Positions 1 to 9,172 of a stretch of 37,317 nucleotides of DNA are shown here, one piece after another (position 1 is the first letter of the stretch; every line of letters begins with the position of its first letter). The translations under genes were made by a program, and so were the position numbers. The DNA comes from Bacteroidota bacterium. GTDB lineage: Bacteria > Bacteroidota > Bacteroidia > UKL13-3. The DNA is taken from assembly GCA_947492885.1 (NCBI GenBank), contig CANLPK010000019.1, forward strand, positions 1 through 37,317, given 5' to 3'. The notes below the pieces were generated by a model, which saw nothing but the letters and a program-made list of their open reading frames with translations, was not told the DNA's origin and did not search any database.

Positions 1-1126
1 GGTCAATGATACCGTCTTGCAGGAAGTTTTTTTGAATGAGATGAAAAATGGGCTTTCGATCGGTGCCAATATTTTTGTAGAAATAAATCTGGGCTGCGTT
101 TTTACTCGCACCACTGGCATCGTTGGGAGCCATAATAATATCGCGTTTCCCGTCATTGTCTACATCTAAGAAATAGGCTGCTGGAAAATAATTCACTTCC
201 ATTCGTTCGGCCAAACTCGGGTACAATGAATCCTTGGCAATCATGGTATCTTTAGGATAGCCAAATTCCGTTTTGCCATTTTTAATGAAATACAGATAAT
301 TGTAGAATATATCACCTAAGAATGCCTCATAATCGCCATCGCTATCGATATCTAAGGTTAGTAAGGTGCTACCTGAATGTATTGACCAGCTATTCGGGGC
401 AGGAGGAGGGGTATAGTCATCCCCACCGAGAAGTCCAAAGCCAGGGCAATGGTAGCCTAAATTCAATGAATAGGCAAGATAAAACTTCCCCCAGCATTCA
501 TCCACCATTTTAAATTTCCATTGTTCACTCGTAAGTCCTTTTTCAACTCTCCAATTTTTATAATAGGCAATAGTGAATCCTAGTGGGTCCCAACTTAAGA
601 TGTCCATATCTCCATCGTTATCAATATCATTGAAGGATGGAATATTGGTGCTAGGGCAATAGATATTTATACCATTATAATCAAATAAGGTATCGGGAGC
701 TGCAAAAGAAAGTGATGAAACACTGGTATTTTTGTATTGCTCCATAAAGCCATTGGCTTCTACAAATAAATCGACTCGGCCATCATTATTATAATCGTAA
801 GATAGACAGAAATTATTGCAGTTGGGGAGTTTTACTTCATACTGTGGAGCATAGGTATAGCTTACTGTATTGGGAATTTTATCGTTGAGGAAAGTATAAA
901 ACTTTTTTGTTGCTCGGTCGAATATGAGAAGATCTTTGGTGCCATCTAAATCGAGATCGATGGCGTTAAATTGAGGCAGTTCGAAGCCGCCTTGCATAGG
1001 GTTTTTTAATTTACTGAGGGAAGGGCCTTGTTTTACTTCTACGCGACCGTTGTAAATATAGCGCGGAGCTTGTGCATACAAATTGGCTGTAAATGCAATT
1101 GCAATAAGTAAAATTATCTTTTTCAT
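1..1126 (-). CDS. FG-GAP/VCBS-repeat secreted protein (3' end outside window)
   Basis: Reverse-strand frame is open from ATG at 1126 to the window edge (absent from the ORF track because no stop is in the window). N-terminus MKKIILLIAIAFTANLYAQ is a signal peptide. Repeated Asp-rich motifs: IDLDLDGTKDLLIFD, YDYNNDGRVDLFVE, NDIDNDGDMDILSW, LDIDSDGDYEAFLGD, LDVDNDGKRDIIMA. Confidence 0.88.
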   Translation of the reverse strand, partial: MKKIILLIAIAFTANLYAQAPRYIYNGRVEVKQGPSLSKLKNPMQGGFELPQFNAIDLDLDGTKDLLIFDRATKKFYTFLNDKIPNTVSYTYAPQYEVKLPNCNNFCLSYDYNNDGRVDLFVEANGFMEQYKNTSVSSLSFAAPDTLFDYNGINIYCPSTNIPSFNDIDNDGDMDILSWDPLGFTIAYYKNWRVEKGLTSEQWKFKMVDECWGKFYLAYSLNLGYHCPGFGLLGGDDYTPPPAPNSWSIHSGSTLLTLDIDSDGDYEAFLGDIFYNYLYFIKNGKTEFGYPKDTMIAKDSLYPSLAERMEVNYFPAAYFLDVDNDGKRDIIMAPNDASGASKNAAQIYFYKNIGTDRKPIFHLIQKNFLQDGIID

Positions 1127-1229
1127 GTAAAATTTAAGTGGTGATTAATACCATCTTGTAAATTTAAACAAAAAAAAGATAAAAGGTTGCAATGTGAATT
1201 GCAATAAAAAGTAAAATTATTTTCAAGGA

Positions 1230-1874
1230 TTAAATTCCTTTAAGCAGGCTAATGGTTTCGCTCGGATTGGCTGAAGCGAAAACAGTATTCCCAGCCACCA
1301 CAGCATCCACCCCAGCTGCCTTCAATTTAGGAGCATTTTCAAGGGTTACACCACCGTCAACTTCAATAAAGGTATTGGCATTTTTGCTCAAAATAAGTTG
1401 CTTTAGCTCAATACATTTTGAATAGGTGTTCTCAATAAATTTCTGACCGCCAAAACCCGGATTCACACTCATAATCAATACTAGATCCAGGTCGTTTATT
1501 ATTTCCGAAAGCACATTTACAGGAGTATGTGGATTCAATGCCACTCCAGCTTTGGCTCCTGCTGCCTTAATATTTTGTATGGTACGATGTAAGTGAGGGC
1601 ATGATTCATAATGAACCGTTATTATCGCTGCACCTAATCGGGCAAAATCCTGGACATAATTATCAGGATTATGAAGCATTAAATGCACATCCAAAGGCTT
1701 TTTGCATGCCTTTTGAAGGGCACTCATTACGGGCATTCCAAATGAAATATTGGGTACGAATACCCCATCCATAATATCGATATGAAACCAGTCGGCTTCA
1801 CTCTTATTAATCATTTCAATATCATTTTCGAGATGCAGGAAATTGGCAGAAAGTGCCGAAGGAGAGATAATCAT
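1230..1874 (-). CDS. rpe: Ribulose-phosphate 3-epimerase
   Basis: SPSALSANFLHL, HIDIMDGVFVPNISFG, DVHLM, SVNPGFGGQKFI and EVDGGV motifs. Confidence 0.97.
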   Translation of the reverse strand: MIISPSALSANFLHLENDIEMINKSEADWFHIDIMDGVFVPNISFGMPVMSALQKACKKPLDVHLMLHNPDNYVQDFARLGAAIITVHYESCPHLHRTIQNIKAAGAKAGVALNPHTPVNVLSEIINDLDLVLIMSVNPGFGGQKFIENTYSKCIELKQLILSKNANTFIEVDGGVTLENAPKLKAAGVDAVVAGNTVFASANPSETISLLKGI

Positions 1875-1893
1875 GGAGCGAAAATACGAATTA

Positions 1894-2181
1894 CTAAAAT
1901 ATAATAATATCGGTTACGAAGTCTTTTCCAATTTCTTTATTGATAATTTCAATAAAAGTTGATTTTGAATAGGTGATTTCCTGTTTAATTACCGGAGTAA
2001 GAACTTCTAAATAGAGTTTCTTCTTTTTTACGTAAAGCTTCTTCGTATAGCGTGCAATGGTTTGCCCAGCAATGGTTTCCCATTTCTGACGCAATTCGGT
2101 TTCCAATAATTTCTCCTTTAAGCCATGGGCTTCAACAAATGCATTGAGTGCATCTTTGAGAGATGTTTCGTTATAGCGCAT
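1894..2181 (-). CDS. DUF721 (DciA-like) domain protein
   Basis: Short basic protein with the DUF721 pattern (WETIAGQTIARYTKKLYVKKKKLYLEVLTPVIKQEITYSK). Confidence 0.8.
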   Translation of the reverse strand: MRYNETSLKDALNAFVEAHGLKEKLLETELRQKWETIAGQTIARYTKKLYVKKKKLYLEVLTPVIKQEITYSKSTFIEIINKEIGKDFVTDIIIF

Positions 2182-2289
2182 GATTTATACTTGAAATGGA
2201 ACGCAATTTACCAATTGAACGTTACGAAACTCAAGAATGATTAAAAAAAACAGGAAAGACTTATACACGGAACATTAAAAACCAGGTAA

Positions 2290-3849
2290 TTAAACCTTTA
2301 TTTCTTCGCCATTGGCATTCATAAAGTGAAACTCACCATAATGAAAATCCTCATCAGTAATAATTTTCACCCATTGTTTATACTTGCGCCACCATTCAAA
2401 TCGGAGTGAGAATAGGCCTTGCTTTATATACGCTGCAATATATGGATGCGTTGAGATGGTGATATCCTTACTATTGTTTTCTTGAATGAGGTACTTCAAG
2501 TTGCTTTCAATTTCATCTACGATTACTGAGCTGCTATTTACTTCACCGGTACCTTTGCATTGCGGACAAACTTCTAAGGTATCGATATTCATTTCGGGGC
2601 GAACGCGTTGACGTGTTATTTGCAATAAACCGAAAGTACTTAATGGGAGAATTTTATGTTTGGCACGATCGCCTTCCATGGCTTCACGCATGGCATCGTA
2701 AACCAAACGCTTGTTGCTAGCTTTGCGTACATCAATAAAATCCACAATAATCAATCCACCCATATCACGCAAACGTAATTGGCGTGCTACTTCACGGGCC
2801 GCTTCCTGATTGATTCTGATGGCAGTTTCTTCCTGGTCAGAATCATTATTTAGCTTGCTTCCACTATTGATATCAATAACGTGCATAGCTTCAGTATGTT
2901 CAATTACTAGGTAGCAGCCACCACTAAAGGTAACAGTTTTTGCAAATGATGTTTTTATCTGACGATCAATTCCGAAGGTTTCGAAAATGGTTTGTTTGCC
3001 GCTGAAGAGCTTCACAATTTTTTCCTTTTCAGGAGAAATTCGTGCAACATAAGTCTTCAAATCGTTAAACATATTATTGTCGTTCACAACAATATTGCTA
3101 AAGTCGTCGCTTAGCATATCACGCAGTAGGGATTGGCTTTTATCCATTTCGCCCAATACTTTTTCGTGAACGATTTCTTTATTCCCAATTTCTTTCAAGC
3201 GTTTGAAAATTTGATTCCAGCGCTCAATCAATTCTTTCAAATCATTTCTAATATCCTCATCTTCCTTGCCTTCGGCAACGGTGCGAATGATAACTCCAAA
3301 ATTCTTTGATTTGATACTCGATACCACCGCTTTCAGGCGTTGACGTTCGGTGCTACTCTTAACTTTCTTGGAAACGTTGATAGAATCGGAGAACGGAACA
3401 AGCACGAGATATCTGCCAGCGAGAGAAATTTCAGAACTGAGCCTCGGGCCTTTTGTGCTTATTGGTTCTTTGGTGATTTGAACCAGGACAATATCATTTT
3501 TTTGATAAAGATCAGCAATCTTGCCGCTCTTCTCAATCATCTGTTCGCGTGGAAAATTCGCAAGTTCGGCTTTGAAAATTTTATTTGCTCGACATAGTTG
3601 AGCAAATTTATTCAAGGAGCGCACTTGAGGCCCCAGATCATGATAATGCAAGAATGCAGGCTTTTCGTGCCCGATATCTACAAAAGCAGAATTGAGGGAA
3701 GGGGTAATTTTTTTTACTGTACCAAGATATATATCGCCAACATTAAAATTTTTGTTATGACGTTCCTGATGCAGCTCAATAAGTTTTTTATCTTGCGTTA
3801 ACGCAATACGCACCCCATTTTCGGAGGCGTCAATAATTAGTTCATTCAC
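2290..3849 (-). CDS. rng: Ribonuclease E/G family protein (RNase G)
   Basis: S1-like N-terminus (GDIYLGTVKKITPSLNSAFVDIG), catalytic region (VIDINSGS, GGLIIVDFIDVR), CPQCKGTG zinc-link motif. Confidence 0.96.
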   Translation of the reverse strand: MNELIIDASENGVRIALTQDKKLIELHQERHNKNFNVGDIYLGTVKKITPSLNSAFVDIGHEKPAFLHYHDLGPQVRSLNKFAQLCRANKIFKAELANFPREQMIEKSGKIADLYQKNDIVLVQITKEPISTKGPRLSSEISLAGRYLVLVPFSDSINVSKKVKSSTERQRLKAVVSSIKSKNFGVIIRTVAEGKEDEDIRNDLKELIERWNQIFKRLKEIGNKEIVHEKVLGEMDKSQSLLRDMLSDDFSNIVVNDNNMFNDLKTYVARISPEKEKIVKLFSGKQTIFETFGIDRQIKTSFAKTVTFSGGCYLVIEHTEAMHVIDINSGSKLNNDSDQEETAIRINQEAAREVARQLRLRDMGGLIIVDFIDVRKASNKRLVYDAMREAMEGDRAKHKILPLSTFGLLQITRQRVRPEMNIDTLEVCPQCKGTGEVNSSSVIVDEIESNLKYLIQENNSKDITISTHPYIAAYIKQGLFSLRFEWWRKYKQWVKIITDEDFHYGEFHFMNANGEEIKV

Positions 3850-3971
3850 TACTATAATTTTTTTAAGTGGTACTACATGCGGTTAAGCTTTTCATGGTGT
3901 TGAGGCTGAGATAACAGAATTAGATTACAGGATCTCAATAACCAGCAGGTAGGTTTAACATTTGCAAAGAA

Positions 3972-4003
3972 AACAAAGGCAGTAAAAATATACTGCCTTT
4001 GTT
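3972..4003 (-). terminator. Strong hairpin, probable terminator/attenuator between the mini ribosomal-protein gene and RNase G
   Basis: Perfect 13-bp inverted repeat AACAAAGGCAGTA-(AAAATA)-TACTGCCTTTGTT located 33 nt after the stop of the 29-aa ORF, followed on the minus strand by TTTCTTT. Confidence 0.6.
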
Positions 4004-4036
4004 AAGTCGTTACAAAATCAACCAGCACAAAAAAAA

Positions 4037-4126
4037 CTAGCGTTTTTTGTGACGATTACGGCGCATGCGTTTTTTGCGCTTATGGGTTGCTATTTTATGG
4101 CGTTTTCTTTTCTTTCCGCTTGGCAT
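4037..4126 (-). CDS. AURKAIP1/COX24 domain mini-protein (29 aa), ribosome-associated
   Basis: Translation MPSGKKRKRHKIATHKRKKRMRRNRHKKR*, matching the short highly basic AURKAIP1/COX24 family conserved in Bacteroidota. Missing from the supplied ORF track because of size. Confidence 0.9.
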   Translation of the reverse strand: MPSGKKRKRHKIATHKRKKRMRRNRHKKR

Positions 4127-4133
4127 ATGATGG

Positions 4134-4952
4134 TTATTTTAAATGATTAATACTACTATTTATACTGTCGTTTGCCGACTTTCGTACGGCATATTTCTTC
4201 GCTCTGGTAAGGGTTTCAAGGGCCTCTTTACGCGCTCCCCGGTTTGAAAAAAGTTGCGCAAGATACAAAGAATATTTTATATTGGAAGGATAAAGACGCA
4301 CTAGGCTCTCAAAACGTGCTTCTGCCTTATCAAATTGGCCCGATTTTATTGCAAATTCACCTAATAAAAACAAGGCACTTTCATTGACACTATCTGCTGC
4401 AATTACTTCTCGAAGCAAGGTAATTCCGGTCATTGGATTATCAGATGTATTCACATTGATATCTGCAATGGCGCATTTGATCTCATTATCAGGGCTTTTC
4501 TCTAGAATTGGGTTGAGGTATGTGGTGACCTTATTGGCGATGGCTAATTTATTTTCGGTCACTAAACTTTGTTTGAATGCTTCATAGTAGGCCAAGCCCA
4601 ATTGTTTGTCGGTCAAGCCATCTTTAATTTTCTCAAGACAAAAAGCAACTCCCAGCTGATTATTAAGTTTTGCGTAGGAGTCCATTACTTTTTTCAAGAT
4701 TTCAGGGCTTGCATTTTCAGGCAATTCCACACTTTTTTTCTCTGCTTCTGTAAGCTCAGAGATTGATTCCTTTAAAATAAGGTCAATGGCTTTGAAATTA
4801 GCAGCATTTGTATTTGTAGTCTCAGTTTGAGCCTTGTCGCGATTGGCTCCTTCTTTTTTATTGGTTAGTACCTTTTTGGGTAAAACATATAAAACGGCAG
4901 TTACTGTTGCTAAAACGAGTACTAATATTATTTGGGTTTTATTGACTTTCAT
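4134..4952 (-). CDS. TPR-repeat protein with N-terminal membrane anchor
   Basis: Start at MKVNKTQIILVLVLATVTAVLYVLP preferred over the 5078 start, which overlaps yajQ. TPR-like repeats ALFLLGEFAIKSGQFDKAEARFESLVRLYPSN and KYSLYLAQLFSNRGARKEALETLTRAKK. Confidence 0.8.
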   Translation of the reverse strand: MKVNKTQIILVLVLATVTAVLYVLPKKVLTNKKEGANRDKAQTETTNTNAANFKAIDLILKESISELTEAEKKSVELPENASPEILKKVMDSYAKLNNQLGVAFCLEKIKDGLTDKQLGLAYYEAFKQSLVTENKLAIANKVTTYLNPILEKSPDNEIKCAIADINVNTSDNPMTGITLLREVIAADSVNESALFLLGEFAIKSGQFDKAEARFESLVRLYPSNIKYSLYLAQLFSNRGARKEALETLTRAKKYAVRKSANDSINSSINHLK

Positions 4953-5023
4953 AATGGATTGCGAAAATACGGAATTCCTTTTGAGGGCGGGCGAATAGTG
5001 AAAAGTAAAAAAGAGGTTGAAGG

Positions 5024-5515
5024 TTAGGCTTTCATATTGTCGTATTGTAATGGCAAGTCGAAATCGGAAGCACGGCATAATGCAATTACTTTTTGAAGAT
5101 CATCGATTTGCTTTGCAGTAACCCGAATTTTATCGTCCATGATAGCTGCCTGAACTTTAAGTTTGCTTTCTTTGATTTTTGCGATTATTTTTTTTGCTGC
5201 TTCCTTTTCAATTCCTGATCGAAGTGGCAATACTTTTCTAACGGTTTTACCGCTGGGTAAAATATCCTTCGATAAATCTAAAGTTTTCGCTTCCACATGT
5301 TGCTTTATCATTCGAGCCAAAAGAATATCCTCTATGGTATTGACATGCATCTCATTATCAGTAATAATAGTTATGGTATTTGCTTTTCGGTCCCATTCAA
5401 TTTCACTATCGGTACCATTGAGGTCATAGCGATTTAATAGTTCACGCTTTGCAGTATTAACTGCATTGTCGATATTTTGTTCTTCTATCTTATTAACGAT
5501 GTCGAAAGATGCCAT
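5024..5515 (-). CDS. yajQ: YajQ family nucleotide-binding protein
   Basis: MASFDIVNKIEEQNIDNAVNTAKRELLNRYDLNGTDSEIEW and C-terminal SDFDLPLQYDNMK are YajQ hallmarks. Confidence 0.96.
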   Translation of the reverse strand: MASFDIVNKIEEQNIDNAVNTAKRELLNRYDLNGTDSEIEWDRKANTITIITDNEMHVNTIEDILLARMIKQHVEAKTLDLSKDILPSGKTVRKVLPLRSGIEKEAAKKIIAKIKESKLKVQAAIMDDKIRVTAKQIDDLQKVIALCRASDFDLPLQYDNMKA

Positions 5516-5602
5516 AATGTGAAAGTATTTCGCAACCTTTTGCTGGATTTAACGTATATTGCGTAGTTGCTAATTGAGTGCAAAAGTAAATTTATTTCAA
5601 AT

Positions 5603-6352
5603 ATGAACCCTTTAAAAATATTCGGATTTGTTATTCTCTTTTCGGTGATACTTTCGTGCCATACCGATAAGCCTGTAATGCCGAATCCTGATGCCCAAAT
5701 ACTTTTTAGTTTTTCCAATACGGTTAAAGGGGGGCAAATCAACAAATCGACATCAATTCATACTAACAGCTCAAACAACAACTACAAGGTTGATTTGTTG
5801 AAATATTATATCACTAATATAACACTGGTAGATGACAAAGGCATTGCTACAAACTATAAAAACTACAATTTGATTGATGCTTTTGATATTAATTCTACTG
5901 CATTTTTCTTAGACAAGAAAGTAGTGAATGGAAATTATAAGGAAGTCATTTTTTATGTTGGTGTTGATCAGGAACGAAATCATACGGGGGCTCAAGAAGG
6001 GGCATTGAGCGCTTCTAATGGAATGTTATGGAATTGGACCTTTGGATATATCTTTTTCAAGATGGAAGGGCATTTTACATCACCAAGCATTATATCAGAA
6101 ACGGCCTATAGAAATCATTTAGGAACCGATTCGAGCCTCATAAAAGTTAAACTCCCCATATCTATGCTCGTTAATGGAACCGATAAAAAAGTGAATATAA
6201 AATTTGATTTAGACAAGGTGTTTGGCGTTTCACCTAATATAATTGATTTGTCGGTTGATAACGATCGTCAATCGAATTTAGGTGATGAGATATGGATGAA
6301 GAAGATGGTAGTTAATACAGCGCAGGCATTTGCAATTACATCTATTGAATAA
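5603..6352 (+). CDS. MbnP-like copper-associated protein (lipoprotein)
   Basis: Lipobox-like ILSCHTDK. Conserved MbnP-like core: DLLKYYITNITLVDDKG, IDAFD, GVDQERNHTGAQEGALS, NGMLWNWTFGYIFFKMEGHF. Immediately followed by a diheme peroxidase. Start chosen at the ATG at 5603. Confidence 0.82.
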   Translation: MNPLKIFGFVILFSVILSCHTDKPVMPNPDAQILFSFSNTVKGGQINKSTSIHTNSSNNNYKVDLLKYYITNITLVDDKGIATNYKNYNLIDAFDINSTAFFLDKKVVNGNYKEVIFYVGVDQERNHTGAQEGALSASNGMLWNWTFGYIFFKMEGHFTSPSIISETAYRNHLGTDSSLIKVKLPISMLVNGTDKKVNIKFDLDKVFGVSPNIIDLSVDNDRQSNLGDEIWMKKMVVNTAQAFAITSIE

Positions 6353-7450
6353 GTGATAATGAAACGAATCTCAATTTACTTTTTTCTCATTACCATTATT
6401 GTTGTGGTATATAGCTGCCGTAAGGATTATCGAATTATTGAACCAGCTCCAAAAAATACTCCTGTTTCAATTAAATCATTTATCCCTGCTGGTTTTCCTA
6501 GTTTATCCTCCGATTTAAATATTCGCTTCGACAATCCATTGACTGAGGAGGGCATTGCCTTAGGACGTCGATTGTTCTACGATGTGAAGTTGTCAGGAAA
6601 TAATACTCAATCATGTGGTAGTTGCCATATTCAAAAATATGCATTTACTAATGGTCCTGATTTACCTTTAAGTTTTGGTGCTGATGGCATTTCCAGAACT
6701 AAAAGAAATACGCCATCAACCTTTAATTTATTATGGTCTAAACATTTTATGTGGGATGGAAGTCAACCGGGAATTGAAGAACAGGCCACAGGACCCATTA
6801 CCAACCCTGTAGAAATGAACCAAGACCTAAAACTCTTGGTGAATGAGTTGCAATCGGATCCGAATTATCCGGCATTATTTAAGAAAGCATTTGGTTCGGA
6901 TAGTATTACCATTGCAAGAGTTCAAATGGCTTTGGGGCAATTTGAGCGCACTATCATTTCGGGAAGTTCGAAATTCGATTTGTTTATACAACGTAAAGTG
7001 AATTTCACATCTGATGAGTATGCAGGACTGGCTATTTTTCAGAGTATGACACTTGGAGATTGTGTACATTGTCATAGTCTCGGTGGCGCCTTTACCGATT
7101 TTGCATTCAAACACAATGGCCTAGATACTGCTTTGCCTGGCAGCACAATTGATGTTGGCCGTTTTGGTATCACCCATCAAGGATTTGATAGCATGATGTT
7201 TAAAACGCCAACCTTGCGCAATATCGCACTGACGTCGCCATATATGCATGATGGCAGATTCAAGACCTTAGAAGAAGTAGTGGAATTTTACGATCATGGA
7301 TTTTATCGTAATAAAAATTTAGATGTGAATATGGCCCTACTTCCTAAAAACAGAATGACTGTGACACAAAAAGCACAATTGGTAACCTTCTTAAAAACCC
7401 TTACGGATACGGTTTTTACCAAAGATGCCAAATTAAGTAATCCATTTTAA
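6353..7450 (+). CDS. Diheme cytochrome c peroxidase/MauG family (MbnH-like)
   Basis: Two heme motifs (CGSCH, CVHCH), LGRRLFYDVKLSGNNTQSCGSCH, RNTPSTFNLLWSKHFMWDG, TPTLRNIALTSPYMHDGRFKTLEEVVEFYDHG. Confidence 0.92.
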   Translation: MIMKRISIYFFLITIIVVVYSCRKDYRIIEPAPKNTPVSIKSFIPAGFPSLSSDLNIRFDNPLTEEGIALGRRLFYDVKLSGNNTQSCGSCHIQKYAFTNGPDLPLSFGADGISRTKRNTPSTFNLLWSKHFMWDGSQPGIEEQATGPITNPVEMNQDLKLLVNELQSDPNYPALFKKAFGSDSITIARVQMALGQFERTIISGSSKFDLFIQRKVNFTSDEYAGLAIFQSMTLGDCVHCHSLGGAFTDFAFKHNGLDTALPGSTIDVGRFGITHQGFDSMMFKTPTLRNIALTSPYMHDGRFKTLEEVVEFYDHGFYRNKNLDVNMALLPKNRMTVTQKAQLVTFLKTLTDTVFTKDAKLSNPF

Positions 7451-7459
7451 TTGAGTTGA

Positions 7460-7891
7460 TTAGCCAATTAAATGGGGCAATCCAATATTAAGTGGCTCGC
7501 ATAGATCGATGATTCGATTTTCTTTGCAAATTTTTTCAAATTGATCTCTTACTACTTTCCACTGATTATGTATTGGACATTGATGTGTTCCAGAGCAGCG
7601 AGTTAAACCGAGTCCACATTGCTTAAAAATTTCTTTACCATCAATTGATTCAATAATATTAATAAGTGGCTGTTTCATCTGCCTTGGAGAAATAAAAAAA
7701 CCACCATTGGGGCCTTTATTACTAACAATAATTTCATCTTTTACCAATTGCTGCAGTAGCTTTCCCACTGTATGTTCACTCGCTTCAATGAGTTGAGCAA
7801 TTTCTACGATACTTGATTTTTGACTAGGGTCGTCTTTTGATGCCAGATAAATCACAGCTTTGATGGCAGTTTTACAAGTAAGACTTAACAT
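7460..7891 (-). CDS. Rrf2 family transcriptional regulator with putative Fe-S ligand Cys
   Basis: Winged-helix Rrf2 pattern (YLASKD...VEIAQLIEASEHTVGKLLQQLVKDEIIVSNKGPNGGFFI) and CGLGLTRCSGTHQCPIH. Starts 18 nt after the RIC stop. Confidence 0.92.
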   Translation of the reverse strand: MLSLTCKTAIKAVIYLASKDDPSQKSSIVEIAQLIEASEHTVGKLLQQLVKDEIIVSNKGPNGGFFISPRQMKQPLINIIESIDGKEIFKQCGLGLTRCSGTHQCPIHNQWKVVRDQFEKICKENRIIDLCEPLNIGLPHLIG

Positions 7892-7909
7892 ATCACTTAA
7901 TTGTTTAAA

Positions 7910-8869
7910 TTAATTCATTCTTGTTTTTTCTAATTCGATTGCTTTTGGGAAAAGAATATTGTTTTCTAAATGAATATGAATTTGTAAGTCGGCATCCATT
8001 TCTTTGAGCGAAAGAAACCACATTTTGAATGTGCTACAGGCATCAAGAGGCGGGGTATAGGAGTTAGTTAGAGATTTTATTTGAGCTAAATGTTCACCTA
8101 CAAATTCATGTTCCATCTCCATCATATTGATTGGATTTTGAATCGTTCCAAAATGCGATGCATGCAAGGATGAATCGTCACTGCTCGAATTATTTAATGC
8201 AACGATATAAGGAAATAGTATGCGTTCTTCTTTCACCATATGCGTAAGCAATTCGTCCTTCATTTCTTGCTGAAGTTTAGCTATTTCGATTACTTCTGGA
8301 TGGCGTGATCCATGAACTCTAACAACTTTGGATGCCATTATTTCTAATTCGGGAAGTTCTCTAAGTAAATATTGATGATGCCGGTTGACAATAAAATCTA
8401 CTAAAAACGTAAGATTCCAATTGTCATAATCGAGTTCTATTTTATCGTTTTCTTCATCTTGATTTTCGAGTTGGTAAGTAACTTCTAATATGTCAATACC
8501 TTTTTCAGAGCATGCTTGAGAAAGTGTTTTTTTTCCTCCACAACAAAAGTCGAGTCCAAATTTTTTAAATACTTTCGCTTTTCGTAAATCGGAGGTCGCA
8601 ATTTGTCCAAGTGTAGGTTCAGAAATGTCGGAAAGATGTTTGGTAATGGCAACATCCCAATATTCGGGGCCCTTCATTAAATATTCCCAATGAAAGTGGT
8701 TACCTCTCTCGGCAATTAATTGGTAGTATAATGGCTTTGGATCATGGTCATTATGTATAATAAAGCTTTCGCCAGCAAGAAGTTTATCGTATTGAATGAA
8801 AATTTGTGGATGTTTTTGTTTCGGCTCTAGTAAGGTTACATCGAGAATGTTTTCTATTGAGGTGTGCAT
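7910..8869 (-). CDS. Iron-sulfur cluster repair (RIC/ScdA/YtfE) protein: DUF2249 + ScdA_N + hemerythrin
   Basis: DUF2249-like N-terminus (IFIQYDKLLAGESFIIHNDHDPKPLYYQL), ScdA_N motif (FKKFGLDFCCGGKKTLSQACSEKG), hemerythrin His/Glu ligands (NRHHQYL, HMVKEERILFPYI, MEMEHEFVGEH, HIHLENNILFPKA). Start 8869 preferred over 8893 because a -7 box lies at 8896-8903. Confidence 0.92.
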   Translation of the reverse strand: MHTSIENILDVTLLEPKQKHPQIFIQYDKLLAGESFIIHNDHDPKPLYYQLIAERGNHFHWEYLMKGPEYWDVAITKHLSDISEPTLGQIATSDLRKAKVFKKFGLDFCCGGKKTLSQACSEKGIDILEVTYQLENQDEENDKIELDYDNWNLTFLVDFIVNRHHQYLLRELPELEIMASKVVRVHGSRHPEVIEIAKLQQEMKDELLTHMVKEERILFPYIVALNNSSSDDSSLHASHFGTIQNPINMMEMEHEFVGEHLAQIKSLTNSYTPPLDACSTFKMWFLSLKEMDADLQIHIHLENNILFPKAIELEKTRMN

Positions 8870-8895
8870 GATTTTGATGTGTAAATTTATCATCG

Positions 8896-8903
8896 CAAAG
8901 GTA
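8896..8903 (-). promoter_or_regulatory. Putative Bacteroidota -7 element of the RIC-rrf2 operon
   Basis: Plus-strand CAAAGGTA is TACCTTTG on the minus strand, a perfect TAnnTTTG match about 27 nt upstream of the 8869 start. Confidence 0.5.
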
Positions 8904-9006
8904 GATAATAGTTTTCAATAAAAGCATACAAATACTTTTAATTGCTTTCTGTTTATTGTCAAGAGTCAATATTAATAGGTGTTTGTGGGTAAATTGAAAT
9001 TGCTAC

Positions 9007-9020
9007 ATGATTAAAGTCAT
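9007..9020. promoter_or_regulatory. Putative FNR/CRP-type box upstream of tnaA
   Basis: ATGATTAAAGTCAT, near-palindrome close to TGAT-N4-ATCA. Centre lies 36.5 nt upstream of the last base of a near-consensus -7 box CATATTTG (9043-9050). Confidence 0.4.
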
Positions 9021-9172
9021 AGTTTATTTATATGAACTCAAGCATATTTGCTGCATGATTCTTTGGAAGAATATCATCAAAAGGCCTTCGTAATTATACG
9101 TTGCAAAAACTCGACCTCATTTTTTTCATTTTTATTCCATTTCATTTTTTAAGAGCATTCGTATATATATAT

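Noticed and set aside
322-513. 63-aa plus-strand ORF
   Set aside because: Antisense to the clearly coding FG-GAP repeat protein on the minus strand; no recognisable motif.
3340-3801. Two plus-strand ORFs (85 and 67 aa)
   Set aside because: Antisense inside RNase G, low-complexity translation, no family features.
5485-5745. 86-aa minus-strand ORF between yajQ and mbnP
   Set aside because: Mostly antisense to the MbnP-like gene and overlaps yajQ start; coding signal belongs to the other frames.
8921-8948. AAAGCA...TGCTTT inverted repeat upstream of the RIC gene
   Set aside because: Six-base arms with a 16-nt AT-rich spacer; too weak to claim as an Rrf2 operator.
9058-9072. ATTCTT-TGG-AAGAAT inverted repeat upstream of tnaA
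   Set aside because: Only 6-bp arms in AT-rich DNA and downstream of the proposed -7 box; not distinctive enough to call an operator or leader structure.
9101-9172. In-frame hydrophobic extension MQKLDLIFFIFIPFHFLRAFVYIY before TnaA, considered as a TnaC-like leader peptide
   Set aside because: It starts with TTG, has no Trp, and is in frame with tnaA without a stop; ATG 9173 is a better start.
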